Assembly (NCBI RefSeq): GCF_040546685.1
Contig: NZ_JBEPOH010000002.1
Coordinates: 620,001 to 684,000, forward strand
Length of the DNA stretch: 64,000 bases
Source: Variovorax sp. OAS795
GTDB lineage: Bacteria; Pseudomonadota; Gammaproteobacteria; Burkholderiales; Burkholderiaceae_C
Reading direction: 5' to 3'
Positions 25,485-34,050 of the stretch are shown here, one piece after another (within the stretch, counting starts at the first letter, position 1; each line of letters opens with the position of its first letter). The position numbers and the translations under genes were made by a program. The notes beneath the pieces were generated by a model. That model was not told the DNA's origin. It did no database searches and saw nothing but the letters and a program-made list of their open reading frames with translations.

Positions 25485-27041
25485 TCAGGAACTGGTTACG
25501 GCGCCGGAGGCTTCCTGCTCGCGCAGCTTCTTGCGGTGGATCTTTCCGGCCGGGGTCTTCGGCAGCTCCGTGACGAAGCTCACCTGCCGCGGGTATTCGT
25601 GCTGGCTCAGGCGGGTGCGCACTGCGTCCTGGATCTCCTCGACGAATTTCTCTCCCGCGGGCCGATCCGAAACGACGAACGCCTTGACGACCAGGCCGCG
25701 AAGCGCATCCGGTACGCCGATGGCCGCCGCCTCCTTGACGTCGGGGTGCTTGAGGATGGCGTCCTCGACCTCGACCGCGCCGATAGTCCAGCCAGCCGAG
25801 ATGATCACGTCGTCGGCCCGGCCGCCGTGCCAGAAGTAGCCGTCCTCGTCGACCCGGCCCAGGTCCTTCGTCGCGACCCATTCGCCGCGGCGCCAGAGCT
25901 TGAGCTCGCCGGTCGCACCGGGCGCGCAAGGCTTGCCCTCGGCGTCCTGCACCTCGACGCGCAGCCCGGGAATCGGCTTGCCGAGCGAGCCGGCCTTGAC
26001 GGGGAAGTCCGGTGCGCCGGGGTAGGACACGAGGCACACGCCGATCTCGGTCGTGCCGTACATGCTGCAAGCCTTGTGGCCGAAGGTCGCCTCGATGAAC
26101 GCGGCGGTCTCGCTGTCGATCGGCTCGCCGGTGAAGGACACCTTCTCGAGGAAGTAGCGATGCTTCGAGGCCGCACCCGAGTTGCGCATCATCCGGTAGT
26201 GGGTCGCCGCGGCCGACAAGGTATTGAACCGATGCGTCTCCAGGGCCTGCAACAGCCGCTCGCCACTGAACTTGCCGGCATAGGCGCCGATCGTGACCCC
26301 CATGGCGAGCGGCGCCAGCGTGCCATGCCAGAGGCCATGGCCCCACGCCGGCGACGACGGACACATGAACCGGTCGCCAGGCCGCACGCCCGTGCCATAC
26401 AGCGCCGCGAGCATCAGCGTCACGATGGCGCGGTGCGTGTGCTTGACCGCATCGGGCAACTCCCTCGTGGTCCCGGAGGTGTATTGAAAGATGGCGAGGT
26501 CGTCGGCTCGCGTATGGACCTCGAAGCTGGGCGAGAAGCGATCCAGTGACGCGAGGAATGCGTCGTCCGCCACGAGCACCTTCATGTCGTCGCGCGCGGG
26601 AACGACTTCCGACTTCTCGGTGTTGGTCACGACCAGGCGCGGCTTGCAGTCCTGCACCCGCAGGCGGATTCCGTCCGGACCGAACAGCGTGAACATCGGG
26701 ACCGCAATGGCGCCCATCTTCATCGCGCCGAAGATCGCCACATAGAACGCCAGCGAAGGCTCGAGCATCACGGCGACGCGGTCACCCGCCTCGACACCCT
26801 CCTCGACAAGAAAGTGCGCGAACCGCGAGGAGGCCTCGGAGATCTGCCGGAAGCTGATCGATTCGTCCTCGCCCGCCGCCCGGACGAGCACGACGGCTTC
26901 GCCCGCATCGACATGGCGATCGATGCACTCGTGCGCAATGTTCATGACCTGCGCGTCGCCGTCGAAAAGCTCCCACAGGCGCGCCGCGCTGCAGTGGGCT
27001 TGCGCATCCGCATAGGAGGTGTAGTGCGTCAGGTTCGTCAT
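25485..27041 (-). CDS. AMP-forming acyl-CoA synthetase
   Basis: A 518-residue ANL-family ligase that activates a carboxylic acid with ATP and CoA. The P-loop is unusual, YTSGTTRELPDAVKH (Arg instead of the usual Gly-x-Pro-Lys order), a variant known from benzoate-CoA-ligase-like proteins. Further motifs are MYGTTEIGV, the hinge ADDVIISAGWTIGAVEVEDA and the C-terminal lysine segment LPKTPAGKIHRKKL. It is the first gene of the minus-strand CoA operon, divergent from the IclR gene with a perfect palindrome between them. Substrate is unknown; an aromatic or branched acid is possible. Confidence 0.9.
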   Translation of the reverse strand: MTNLTHYTSYADAQAHCSAARLWELFDGDAQVMNIAHECIDRHVDAGEAVVLVRAAGEDESISFRQISEASSRFAHFLVEEGVEAGDRVAVMLEPSLAFYVAIFGAMKMGAIAVPMFTLFGPDGIRLRVQDCKPRLVVTNTEKSEVVPARDDMKVLVADDAFLASLDRFSPSFEVHTRADDLAIFQYTSGTTRELPDAVKHTHRAIVTLMLAALYGTGVRPGDRFMCPSSPAWGHGLWHGTLAPLAMGVTIGAYAGKFSGERLLQALETHRFNTLSAAATHYRMMRNSGAASKHRYFLEKVSFTGEPIDSETAAFIEATFGHKACSMYGTTEIGVCLVSYPGAPDFPVKAGSLGKPIPGLRVEVQDAEGKPCAPGATGELKLWRRGEWVATKDLGRVDEDGYFWHGGRADDVIISAGWTIGAVEVEDAILKHPDVKEAAAIGVPDALRGLVVKAFVVSDRPAGEKFVEEIQDAVRTRLSQHEYPRQVSFVTELPKTPAGKIHRKKLREQEASGAVTSS

Positions 27042-27104
27042 GGCTGTCTCTCGTCTTTCTTGCTGATGGAGAGACTTTGCGCGTCTGGCGTTTTATTGTC
27101 AATA

Positions 27105-27140
27105 GCGTCCATGAATTGTCTATAGACAATTCATGGACGC
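27105..27140. promoter_or_regulatory. Perfect 36-bp palindrome between ligase and IclR genes
   Basis: The left half GCGTCCATGAATTGTCTA is followed directly by its exact reverse complement, giving a perfect 36-base palindrome centred at 27122.5. An additional partial copy (TTGTCAATAG) lies just upstream at 27096-27104. It sits 64 bases before the ligase start and 89 before the IclR start, so it overlaps the divergent promoters. It is the best operator candidate for the adjacent IclR protein. A transcript of this region could also form a stable hairpin. Confidence 0.7.
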
Positions 27141-27228
27141 GCACTTCGCTCGGAGCCGCGTCGATACCTGCTAAAGGTGCACCGGGCAAAGCGTCGTATG
27201 CTTTGCAAAACTCGTGACCTCCCACCGT

Positions 27229-28008
27229 ATGCCCGCTGCCGCTCCACTCCCTCCCCCTGCCAGCAAGGGGCCTCGCGTTCGACCCGTGCCGGCGGTTTCT
27301 CGCGCGCTGGCCATCCTCCAGCTGCTGGCCAGGTCCCCCGAGCCGCTGACGCTCAAGTCGATTTCGGAAGGCCTCGCGCTGGTGACGAGTACGTGCCTGC
27401 ACATCCTGCGTGTGCTCGTCGATGAAGGCATGGTCAAGGTCGAGCCGGGAACGAAGCGCTACAGCCTGGACGTCGGCGTGCTCTCCCTGGCACGCAGCGT
27501 GGCCGAGAACAATCCGTTTCCGGCCCGCATCCAGGCCGCGCTCGATCGGCTCTCCGAGGCGTGGAACGTCACCACGATCGGCGTCAAGGTCTCCGGGGTC
27601 GAGGACCTCGTGGTGCTTTCGCTGGCGCGCTCGCGCGGCCCTTTTCGGCTCTACGTGGAGGTGGGCAGCCGGTTCCCCGCACTCACCAGCGCGACGGGAC
27701 GGCTGGTCTCCGCCTATGCCGACCTGTCAGACGCGGAGCTGGCCCGCCGCTTCAAGACCCTGGCCTGGGAGAACCCTCCCGAGCTCGAAACCTGGAAGAA
27801 GGAAGTGCGCGCGGCGCAACGCAAGGGATTCGCCATCGACCGTGGCAACTACATGAGCGGCATTACGGTGATTGCCGTTCCGATCTTCGACGCCCAGAAG
27901 CGCATGACGCACGCACTGGTCGCGCTCGGTGTGGCAGACCAGATGACGAGCGAGCGCACCAAGTCGCTGACGGTGGACCTGGTGCGAGAGGCAAAGGCAT
28001 TGTCATGA
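27229..28008 (+). CDS. IclR-family transcriptional regulator
   Basis: A 259-residue IclR regulator: winged helix-turn-helix about residues 20-85 (SRALAILQLLARSPEPLTLK, SISEGLALVTSTCLHILRV), then an effector domain with RKGFAIDRGNYMSGITVIAV. ATG 27229 is used; a GTG at 27214 is an alternative. The stop overlaps the thioesterase start as ATGA. It is divergent from the CoA operon, with a 36-bp palindrome between, so it almost certainly controls that operon and itself. Confidence 0.9.
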   Translation: MPAAAPLPPPASKGPRVRPVPAVSRALAILQLLARSPEPLTLKSISEGLALVTSTCLHILRVLVDEGMVKVEPGTKRYSLDVGVLSLARSVAENNPFPARIQAALDRLSEAWNVTTIGVKVSGVEDLVVLSLARSRGPFRLYVEVGSRFPALTSATGRLVSAYADLSDAELARRFKTLAWENPPELETWKKEVRAAQRKGFAIDRGNYMSGITVIAVPIFDAQKRMTHALVALGVADQMTSERTKSLTVDLVREAKALS

Positions 28009-28445
28009 CCGGCACCGAGCCCCCGGGCGCTCCCGGCGACGCGATCGCCGCACTGCAGGAGGCCGGCTGGCGACAGCGCGCGCTGCGCGGCTTCGCAGAC
28101 CGGATGGGGCCCTTGTGGACCCGGAAGGAAGCAGAGGGATGGGCCTACGGCATCCTTGCGACTTCGGACCATCTGAACCCGGGCGGGTTCGTTCACGGCG
28201 GTGTGCTCTGCGCCCTCTTCGACCACGTCGTCAGCGCTGTCGCCTGGGAGGCGGTCGGCCGCCGCGCCTGCGTGACGGTCCAGCTCAACACGCAGTTCCT
28301 CGCCGCGGCGTGCGAGGGACAGTTTCTCGAAGCACGCGGCCGCGTGGTGCGCGCGACGTCCACGCTGGTGTTCGTGGAAGGCACGCTGAATTGCGGCGAC
28401 GCGGAATTGCTGCGGGGTTCCAGCGTGCAGAAGATCATGGGCTGA
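28005..28445 (+). CDS. PaaI-type hot-dog thioesterase
   Basis: A 146-residue single hot-dog protein. HLNPGGFVHGGVLCALFDHV carries the Asn/His/Gly features of PaaI-like thioesterases, and VTVQLNTQFLAAA follows. Expected to hydrolyse acyl-CoA to free CoA and acid, possibly to rescue dead-end CoA esters of the divergent pathway. It is translationally coupled to the IclR gene by an ATGA overlap, which is unusual for a catalytic gene. Confidence 0.85.
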   Translation: MTGTEPPGAPGDAIAALQEAGWRQRALRGFADRMGPLWTRKEAEGWAYGILATSDHLNPGGFVHGGVLCALFDHVVSAVAWEAVGRRACVTVQLNTQFLAAACEGQFLEARGRVVRATSTLVFVEGTLNCGDAELLRGSSVQKIMG

Positions 28446-28474
28446 ATGCAGCGGGCATAGCGATCGGGCAACGC

Positions 28475-29386
28475 TCAGCGCAAGTCGAACAGCGCCGCCG
28501 CATTGCCCCATGCCACGCGACGCGCCACGTCCGGAGGCAGGTCGCCAAGCCAGGTGCGGTAGCCGCGCATGATCTCGTCGTAGGCGCTCCAGCGCTGGTT
28601 CACCCAGGTGTCGGAGCCGATCACGAAGCGCTCCGGATACTTCAGGATCAGCGCGCGCCATTCGGGGCACAGCTTGCCGCCCTCGCAGGTCAGCCCCGGC
28701 CGGTACGAGAGCTCGCCCATCAGCAGCGGATAGCGCTCCAGCAGCGCCTGCACCCGCTCGACGGGTGCGCCGCCGATGCCGGTGTGCGCCCAGATGAGCC
28801 GCAGGTTCCTGCCCTTCGAAGGCGCGTGGGCCATCAGCAGGTCGATCGCCACGTCGTCCACGTGCGCAAGCACCGCGAGCTTCTGCCGCTCCGCGAGTGC
28901 GATCAGCTTCCTGGCCACCGGCCCGTTGGCATTCGCGCTCTCGTACAGGTGGAACTCGCCGATGCCGCGGTAAGGTCCGCTCGCGGTGCCGCGCGCGAGC
29001 TCGGCCAGCACCATCTCGTGGATGCTCTCGTCGCGGAACCAGTTGCTGTAGTCGTCTCGGTTGCGGTACAGGCGCACGAAGGGCACCACCGCGACGCCCG
29101 CCGCGCGGGTTTCGGGCGCCGCGGCCAAGGTCTGCGTGCCGGCGTTGGGCCGCGAATTGGCCACGATGGCCGCGACGTTGTTGCGCTGCATGCGCGCGAG
29201 CGCCTCGGCGGGCGGATAGGGTCCGGCGCTGCCGTCCCAGGCTTCCTGGTTGTAGTGCAGGTGCGTGTCGAACAGCGGGCCGTCGTAGGCCTGCGGGCTG
29301 CCCTGCGCGGACTGGCCGTGGGCAAGGGGCGGCACGGCACAGCAGGCGGCCAGGACAAGGGCGGTGAAAGGGGCGATGGCTCTCAT
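28475..29386 (-). CDS. Exported amidohydrolase-family protein
   Basis: A 303-residue TIM-barrel amidohydrolase (amidohydro_2 type). It starts at ATG 29386 with a signal sequence whose LAAC fits a lipobox, though cleavage after AHG is also possible. The HxH metal motif is FDTHLHYN near residue 34; EFHLYE and DTWVNQRW follow. Location is probably periplasmic or lipid-anchored. It stands between the thioesterase and the divergent cytochrome bd genes, and its substrate is unknown. Confidence 0.8.
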   Translation of the reverse strand: MRAIAPFTALVLAACCAVPPLAHGQSAQGSPQAYDGPLFDTHLHYNQEAWDGSAGPYPPAEALARMQRNNVAAIVANSRPNAGTQTLAAAPETRAAGVAVVPFVRLYRNRDDYSNWFRDESIHEMVLAELARGTASGPYRGIGEFHLYESANANGPVARKLIALAERQKLAVLAHVDDVAIDLLMAHAPSKGRNLRLIWAHTGIGGAPVERVQALLERYPLLMGELSYRPGLTCEGGKLCPEWRALILKYPERFVIGSDTWVNQRWSAYDEIMRGYRTWLGDLPPDVARRVAWGNAAALFDLR

Positions 29387-29526
29387 GTGCTTTTGCGCGG
29401 CGATGGATCGGTGCGTCGTTCGGACACCCGATTCTGGCCCGCCGGCGCCGTAGGTCAAAACGCCCACTTCCCTCATTCGCCGCATCGCCGTGTAATAGCA
29501 GCACCTGACCGACACTGAACATCGAC

Positions 29527-30936
29527 ATGGAATCCCTCTTCCTCGCCCGCGTCCAGTTCGGCTTCACGATCTCGTTCCACATCATCTTTCCGGCGCTGAC
29601 CATCGGTCTCGCGAGCTACCTGGCCGTGCTCGAAGGCCTGTGGCTGCGCACCGGACGGCAGGTGTACATCGACCTGTACCAGTTCTGGATCAAGGTCTTC
29701 GCGGTGGCCTTCGGGATGGGCGTGGTGTCGGGCCTGGTGATGGCCTACCAGTTCGGCACCAACTGGAGCAACTTCTCGCGCTTTGCCGGCGGCGTGACCG
29801 GGCCGCTGCTGGCCTACGAGGTGCTGACCGCGTTCTTCCTCGAAGCGGGATTCCTCGGCGTGATGCTGTTCGGGCGCGAGCGCGTGGGGCCTGGCCTGCA
29901 CTTCGTTTCCACGCTGGCCGTGGCGGTGGGTACCCTCATTTCCGCCACGTGGATCCTCGCTTCCAACAGCTGGATGCAGACGCCGCAAGGCCACGAGATC
30001 ATCGACGGCCGCGTGGTGCCGGTCGACTGGTTCAAGGTGATCTTCAACCCATCCTTTCCCTACCGGCTGGCGCACACCGTCACCGCAGCCTACCTTGCAA
30101 CCGCGTTGATGGTGGGCGGCGCCGCGGCCTGGCACCTGCTGCGCGGCCATGACAACACGCGCGTGCGCACGATGCTCTCGATGGCCTTGTGGATGCTGCT
30201 CGCGGCGGCGCCGCTGCAGGCGCTCATCGGCGACCAGCACGGCCTCAACACGCTGGAGCACCAGCCCGCCAAGCTCGCAGCCATCGAAGGCCACTGGGAG
30301 CGCACGCCGGAAGGCGAGGGCGTGCCGCTGATTCTCTTCGGCTGGCCCGACATGAAGGCCGAGGTCACTCGCTTCGCGATCGAGATCCCGCGCGCGGGCA
30401 GCCTGCTGCTCGCGCACAGCTGGGACGGCCAGATTCCCGCGCTGAAGGAGTTCCCGCCCGAGGACCGGCCGAACTCGACCATCGTGTTCTGGACCTTCCG
30501 CGCAATGGTGGGCCTGGGCGTGCTGATGATCGCGCTCGCCTTCTGGGGGCTGTGGCTGCGCCGCGGGCAGCGGCTGTTCACGCAACGCGCGTTCCTGCGC
30601 CTGGCGGTGGCGCTCTCGCCCGCGGGCCTGGTGGCCATCCTGGCCGGCTGGTTCACCACCGAGATCGGCCGCCAGCCCTGGGTCGTGTACGGCCTGATGC
30701 GCACGGCCGATGCGGTGTCGCCGCAGCATTCGGCCTCGCAGGTCGGGTTCACGCTCGCACTGTTCGTCGTCGTGTACTTCATGGTCTTCGGCGCCGGCAC
30801 GGCCTATGGGCTGCGGCTCATCGCCAAGGGCCCCACGGGCGGCCACGGCGATCCGCCCTTGCATGGCGGCCCGGGAGAACCGCGGCAACCCATGCGTCCG
30901 CTTTCAGCAGCCTCGGAGTCCGGCGATGGGCATTGA
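29527..30936 (+). CDS. cioA: Cytochrome bd-type (cyanide-insensitive) ubiquinol oxidase subunit I
   Basis: A 469-residue CydA/CioA membrane protein with nine predicted helices. The haem b595 ligand lies in [10 protein letters not shown] (His about 19) and the b558 His in [11 protein letters not shown] (about 186). The GWPDMKAE segment and a short Q loop indicate the CIO class rather than the classical bd-I. It oxidises ubiquinol and reduces O2 to water, with low proton yield but resistance to cyanide. Overlaps cioB by 11 bases. No regulator is adjacent. Confidence 0.93.
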   Translation: MESLFLARVQFGFTISFHIIFPALTIGLASYLAVLEGLWLRTGRQVYIDLYQFWIKVFAVAFGMGVVSGLVMAYQFGTNWSNFSRFAGGVTGPLLAYEVLTAFFLEAGFLGVMLFGRERVGPGLHFVSTLAVAVGTLISATWILASNSWMQTPQGHEIIDGRVVPVDWFKVIFNPSFPYRLAHTVTAAYLATALMVGGAAAWHLLRGHDNTRVRTMLSMALWMLLAAAPLQALIGDQHGLNTLEHQPAKLAAIEGHWERTPEGEGVPLILFGWPDMKAEVTRFAIEIPRAGSLLLAHSWDGQIPALKEFPPEDRPNSTIVFWTFRAMVGLGVLMIALAFWGLWLRRGQRLFTQRAFLRLAVALSPAGLVAILAGWFTTEIGRQPWVVYGLMRTADAVSPQHSASQVGFTLALFVVVYFMVFGAGTAYGLRLIAKGPTGGHGDPPLHGGPGEPRQPMRPLSAASESGDGH

Positions 30937-31933
30937 TCTTCCGCTGATCTGGGCCGTGATCATCCTGTTCGGCATCATGATGTACGTGGTGATGGACGGC
31001 TTCGACCTCGGCATCGGCATCCTGTTTCCTTTCCTGCCGGCCAAGGAAGACCGCGACGTCATGATGAACACCGTGGCGCCGGTGTGGGACGGCAACGAGA
31101 CCTGGCTCGTGCTCGGCGGCGCCGGACTGCTGGCGGCGTTTCCGCTGGCCTATGCGGTGATCCTCAGCGCGTTCTACCTGCCGCTCATCCTGATGCTCGT
31201 GGGGCTGGTGTTTCGCGGCGTCGCGTTCGAGTTCCGCTTCAAGGCGCGGCCGGGCAAGCGGCGCTGGTGGGACGCGGCGTTCATCGGCGGCTCGTTCACC
31301 GCCACCTTTTTCCAGGGCGTGACCCTGGGTGCGTTTCTCAACGGCCTGAAGGTGGTGGACGGCAACTTCGCCGGCGGCTCGTTCGACTGGGTCTCGCCGT
31401 TCTCGCTGTTCACCGGAATCGCGCTGGTGGCGGCCTATGCGCTGCTCGGCGCCACCTGGCTGGTGATGAAGACCGAAGGCCGCCTGCAGGAGCGCATGCG
31501 CAGCCTGGCGCGGCCTCTCGCGTGGCTGATGCTGGCCGTCATCGTCGCCATCAGCATCTGGACGCCGCTCGCGCACGAGGCGATCGCGACGCGCTGGTTC
31601 AGCCTGCCCAACCTGCTGTACTTTGCGCCGGTGCCGCTGCTCGTGGCGCTGGTGGTCTACAGGCTGCTGCTGGCACTGCGGGGCGATGGGCACGCGTCGC
31701 CCTTCGTGCTCACGCTGGCGTTGCTCTTCCTCGGCTATACGGGTCTCGGCATCAGCCTGTGGCCCCACGTCATTCCGCCGGACATCTCGATCTGGCAGGC
31801 GGCGGGGCCAGCGCAGAGCCTGGGCTTCGCGCTGGTGGGCGCGCTGCTGATCATCCCGGTCATCCTGATGTACACCGCGTGGAGCTACTGGGTGTTCCGC
31901 GGCAAGGTCCGCCATGGCGATGGCTACCACTGA
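30926..31933 (+). CDS. cioB: Cytochrome bd-type ubiquinol oxidase subunit II
   Basis: A 335-residue CydB/CioB subunit. It begins with the conserved MDGFDLGIGILFPF region (residues about 21-34), followed by VWDGNETWLVLGGAGL, and has about eight membrane segments. The ATG at 30926 is inside cioA, so translation is coupled. It pairs with CioA and does not bind haem itself. The C-terminus overlaps the small DUF2474 gene. Confidence 0.92.
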   Translation: MGIDLPLIWAVIILFGIMMYVVMDGFDLGIGILFPFLPAKEDRDVMMNTVAPVWDGNETWLVLGGAGLLAAFPLAYAVILSAFYLPLILMLVGLVFRGVAFEFRFKARPGKRRWWDAAFIGGSFTATFFQGVTLGAFLNGLKVVDGNFAGGSFDWVSPFSLFTGIALVAAYALLGATWLVMKTEGRLQERMRSLARPLAWLMLAVIVAISIWTPLAHEAIATRWFSLPNLLYFAPVPLLVALVVYRLLLALRGDGHASPFVLTLALLFLGYTGLGISLWPHVIPPDISIWQAAGPAQSLGFALVGALLIIPVILMYTAWSYWVFRGKVRHGDGYH

Positions 31934-32069
31934 CGAGCGCGCAGGCAGCCGCAAGTGGCTGCGCCGCCTCGGCTGGCTCGGGGCCATCTGGCTCGCGAGC
32001 GTGGCATCGCTCTACCTCGTTGCCCTGCTGCTTCGCTTCCTCATGAGCGCGGTCGGCCTGGGCCGGTAA
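31914..32069 (+). CDS. DUF2474 small membrane subunit of the bd oxidase
   Basis: A 51-residue protein with one hydrophobic helix (IWLASVASLYLVALLLRF) after a basic segment (SRKWLRRLGWLGA). DUF2474 proteins follow cioAB in many Proteobacteria and are thought to stabilise the oxidase like CydX. It overlaps the end of cioB by 20 bases; ATG 31914 or 31920 can serve as start. It is easy to miss because of its length. Confidence 0.85.
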   Translation: MAMATTDERAGSRKWLRRLGWLGAIWLASVASLYLVALLLRFLMSAVGLGR

Positions 32070-32098
32070 GCTGCGGCGGGGCATTTTCGAGCGACCGA

Positions 32099-32470
32099 TC
32101 AACCGTTCTGGCAGCGCAGGCAGTGCTCGAAGAATGCATCGAGTTCGGTGGACTTGTCGAACACCGCGTCGGCGCCGAGCGCCAGGCATCGCTGGCGCAT
32201 CTCGGGCGTGGGGTAGTTGGTCAGCACGACGACGTATTTGCCTTCGGGACGATCGCGGCAGGCGCGCAGGATCGTGAGGCCGGACCCCTCCCTGAGAAAG
32301 AGGTCGACGATCACAAGCTGCCAGGACGCATGGCGCTCCAGTGCCTCGATGGCCTCCTGGGCCGTATCGGCCAGCGCGACGACGTGGGCGTCGGCAAGCT
32401 CCTCCAAAGCGGGGACCAGGTTGTCCCGGATCGTCTGGCTGTCCTCGACAAGGATGGTGATGAGCGACAT
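32099..32470 (-). CDS. Single-domain response regulator receiver protein
   Basis: A 123-residue CheY-like receiver. The acidic pair is Glu9-Asp10 (LVEDSQTI), the phospho-acceptor is Asp56 (VIVDLFLREG), the Thr is in LTNYPTP and the Lys in VFDKSTEL. No output domain follows. It is probably phosphorylated by a kinase elsewhere (for example 42432-43580, whose locus has no receiver). Its start at ATG 32470 was chosen because homologues begin MSLITILVED-like. Confidence 0.88.
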   Translation of the reverse strand: MSLITILVEDSQTIRDNLVPALEELADAHVVALADTAQEAIEALERHASWQLVIVDLFLREGSGLTILRACRDRPEGKYVVVLTNYPTPEMRQRCLALGADAVFDKSTELDAFFEHCLRCQNG

Positions 32471-32619
32471 GCACGCGCTTTCAGCGCTAGAAGGAGGACC
32501 GGGTTGACTCAACCAGCAAGTCGCATCTTTCTAAGACTTATGTATCTTCTTCCTTGTAGGCTGGGCCCGCGACTTGCCGAAGGCGTGCAGGGCAGCCGCG
32601 GTGGAGTGTGCAGGGAGCC

Positions 32620-32898
32620 TCACGAAGTCTTCTTGGCGACTTCATCCAGGGTTTCAGCCACCTTCTCCAGCACGTCGGCGGACTTGGCGAGTTTCTTTTC
32701 GATTTGCTCCGTCTTTTCGATGGCGCGGTCCACTTCATCGGTGCGCGCGTCGGGCGCGATTTCCTTGTCGAGCACGACGTGAACGACGGCGAGTTCGTCC
32801 GCCGCTTCCTCCACCGACTTCTGTACGTCCTTGCTCTTGTCCAGTGCGCGCTTGATGGGATGCGCGTTGCCGCTCGCGGGTGATTTCGTGTCTGCCAT
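32620..32898 (-). CDS. Helical protein of unknown function (92 aa)
   Basis: A 92-residue, highly charged, Lys/Glu/Asp/Ala-rich protein with heptad-like spacing (DEVDRAIEKTEQIEKKLAKS) and no cysteine, aromatic or membrane segment apart from a few Val. It is expected to form a long helix or coiled coil. Start ATG 32898 is preceded by AAGGAG. The family is not recognised; it may be a stress-related or DNA-packaging-like helper. It lies downstream of nothing clear and is probably its own transcription unit. Confidence 0.75.
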   Translation of the reverse strand: MADTKSPASGNAHPIKRALDKSKDVQKSVEEAADELAVVHVVLDKEIAPDARTDEVDRAIEKTEQIEKKLAKSADVLEKVAETLDEVAKKTS

Positions 32899-33058
32899 TC
32901 GGTCTCCTTTGCAGTGCTTTCATCGTATATCGCAAGTGACGAAGCGTCGACATCGAATGACGGGCTTGAGCGCGCCGTGCACGACGATGTATCTATTCGT
33001 ACATGCGCGCGCTCCGTCGGCCTACAGCAAAGCGGCGGTGGCAATCAACAATGCCGAC

Positions 33059-33289
33059 ATGGTGGAACCGGAAGAATCTGACCCGCAAGCCCTCGCGGCG
33101 CAAGCCGCGGAGTGGCGCCGGCGCGCACTTCGCGGGGACCGCCATGCACGCGGCATCGCCCACGCCCTCGAAGTCAAGGTGCGACGGCTTCGGGGCGCCG
33201 CGCCTCCCGCCAACCTTGACCTGGACACACGGCCTCTCGCGCCATGGGAGCCTGCGCGCCTGTGGTGGAGGCCCTGGCGGCGCGGCTGA
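33059..33289 (+). CDS. Small protein of unknown function, possible
   Basis: A 76-residue reading frame with a compositional pattern (AEWRRRALRGDRHARGIAHAL, then LDLDTRPLAPWEP and a tryptophan-rich end) that resembles small conserved Comamonadaceae proteins as I remember them. The ATG at 33059 lacks a strong ribosome site, and a longer upstream extension has no gene-like look. A short inverted repeat (GACCCGC-G-GCGGGTC at 33288-33302) follows the stop. Confidence 0.45.
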   Translation: MVEPEESDPQALAAQAAEWRRRALRGDRHARGIAHALEVKVRRLRGAAPPANLDLDTRPLAPWEPARLWWRPWRRG

Positions 33290-33429
33290 CCCGCGGCGGG
33301 TCCCGGCCCCGCACCAACAACCTACCCCGCGCATCGGCGCCGTCCGACAGGAGCAGGCCGGCCCGCGCGCACGCTGAAAGCGTCACGGGACAAACGCACG
33401 CGCCATGCGGTGCGCAGCAAAGGGGGATC

Positions 33430-34017
33430 ATGAAGAACCGGACGGCTCACGAGGCGACCGTCACACTCAAGCTGCCATCCAGTGTGCAGGGCCGTGCACT
33501 GGTCGAGGCACTTCGACGTGGCGGCATTCCGGTCGATGCGCTGGGCAGCGTGGCTTCAGGCTATCTCTTCGTGCGAACCACCGGCCGCTTCGGCAAGCGG
33601 TCCAATACCTTTCGATGGTTTGCCGCCGACGGCAGCGAGGACCCGGTGGCATCGTTCGCTTCGCCCACAGCCGAAGAGAAGGTCGAAAACCAATCGACCG
33701 CCGCCAGCACGCCAGCGCTCATTCCTCCGCCCGCGCCACAGCGCTTGCCCACGCCGGTGAGCTACCTCAGGGTGTGGAAGGAACTCGAGCAGCGCGCACG
33801 CCGTGCGGAGGCCGAATTGCATGCGAAGCGCATCGCCTACTTCCGGGGGCTGGGGCCCGCGCCGGACACCGTCGACCGGGAACTCGTCAAGCGCGCGTGG
33901 GCCATTGCGACGCAGTGCCTCGCGGCTGCGAACGACGAGACGAGCTACCGCGATCCGGACGGCGAGCCGCTCGTGGATTTCATCGGGATGCCGGCCGGCG
34001 GAGTTCCCGAACCGTAG
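33430..34017 (+). CDS. Protein of unknown function (195 aa)
   Basis: A 195-residue protein from ATG 33430 with a strong GGGGGA site. The N-terminal half is compact (LPSSVQGRALVEALRRGG, GYLFVRTTGRFGKRSNTFRW), then a Pro/Ala/Thr-rich linker, then a helical half (LRVWKELEQRARRAEAELH). The function is not recognised. It stands alone between small genes and a LysR regulator. Confidence 0.7.
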   Translation: MKNRTAHEATVTLKLPSSVQGRALVEALRRGGIPVDALGSVASGYLFVRTTGRFGKRSNTFRWFAADGSEDPVASFASPTAEEKVENQSTAASTPALIPPPAPQRLPTPVSYLRVWKELEQRARRAEAELHAKRIAYFRGLGPAPDTVDRELVKRAWAIATQCLAAANDETSYRDPDGEPLVDFIGMPAGGVPEP

Positions 34018-34050
34018 GACTTCTCCCCCGCCATTGACACTTCAACGCCA

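Noticed and set aside
33288..33302. GC-rich hairpin after the small gene at 33059-33289 as a terminator
   Set aside because: Stem is short (seven pairs) and not followed by a T run.
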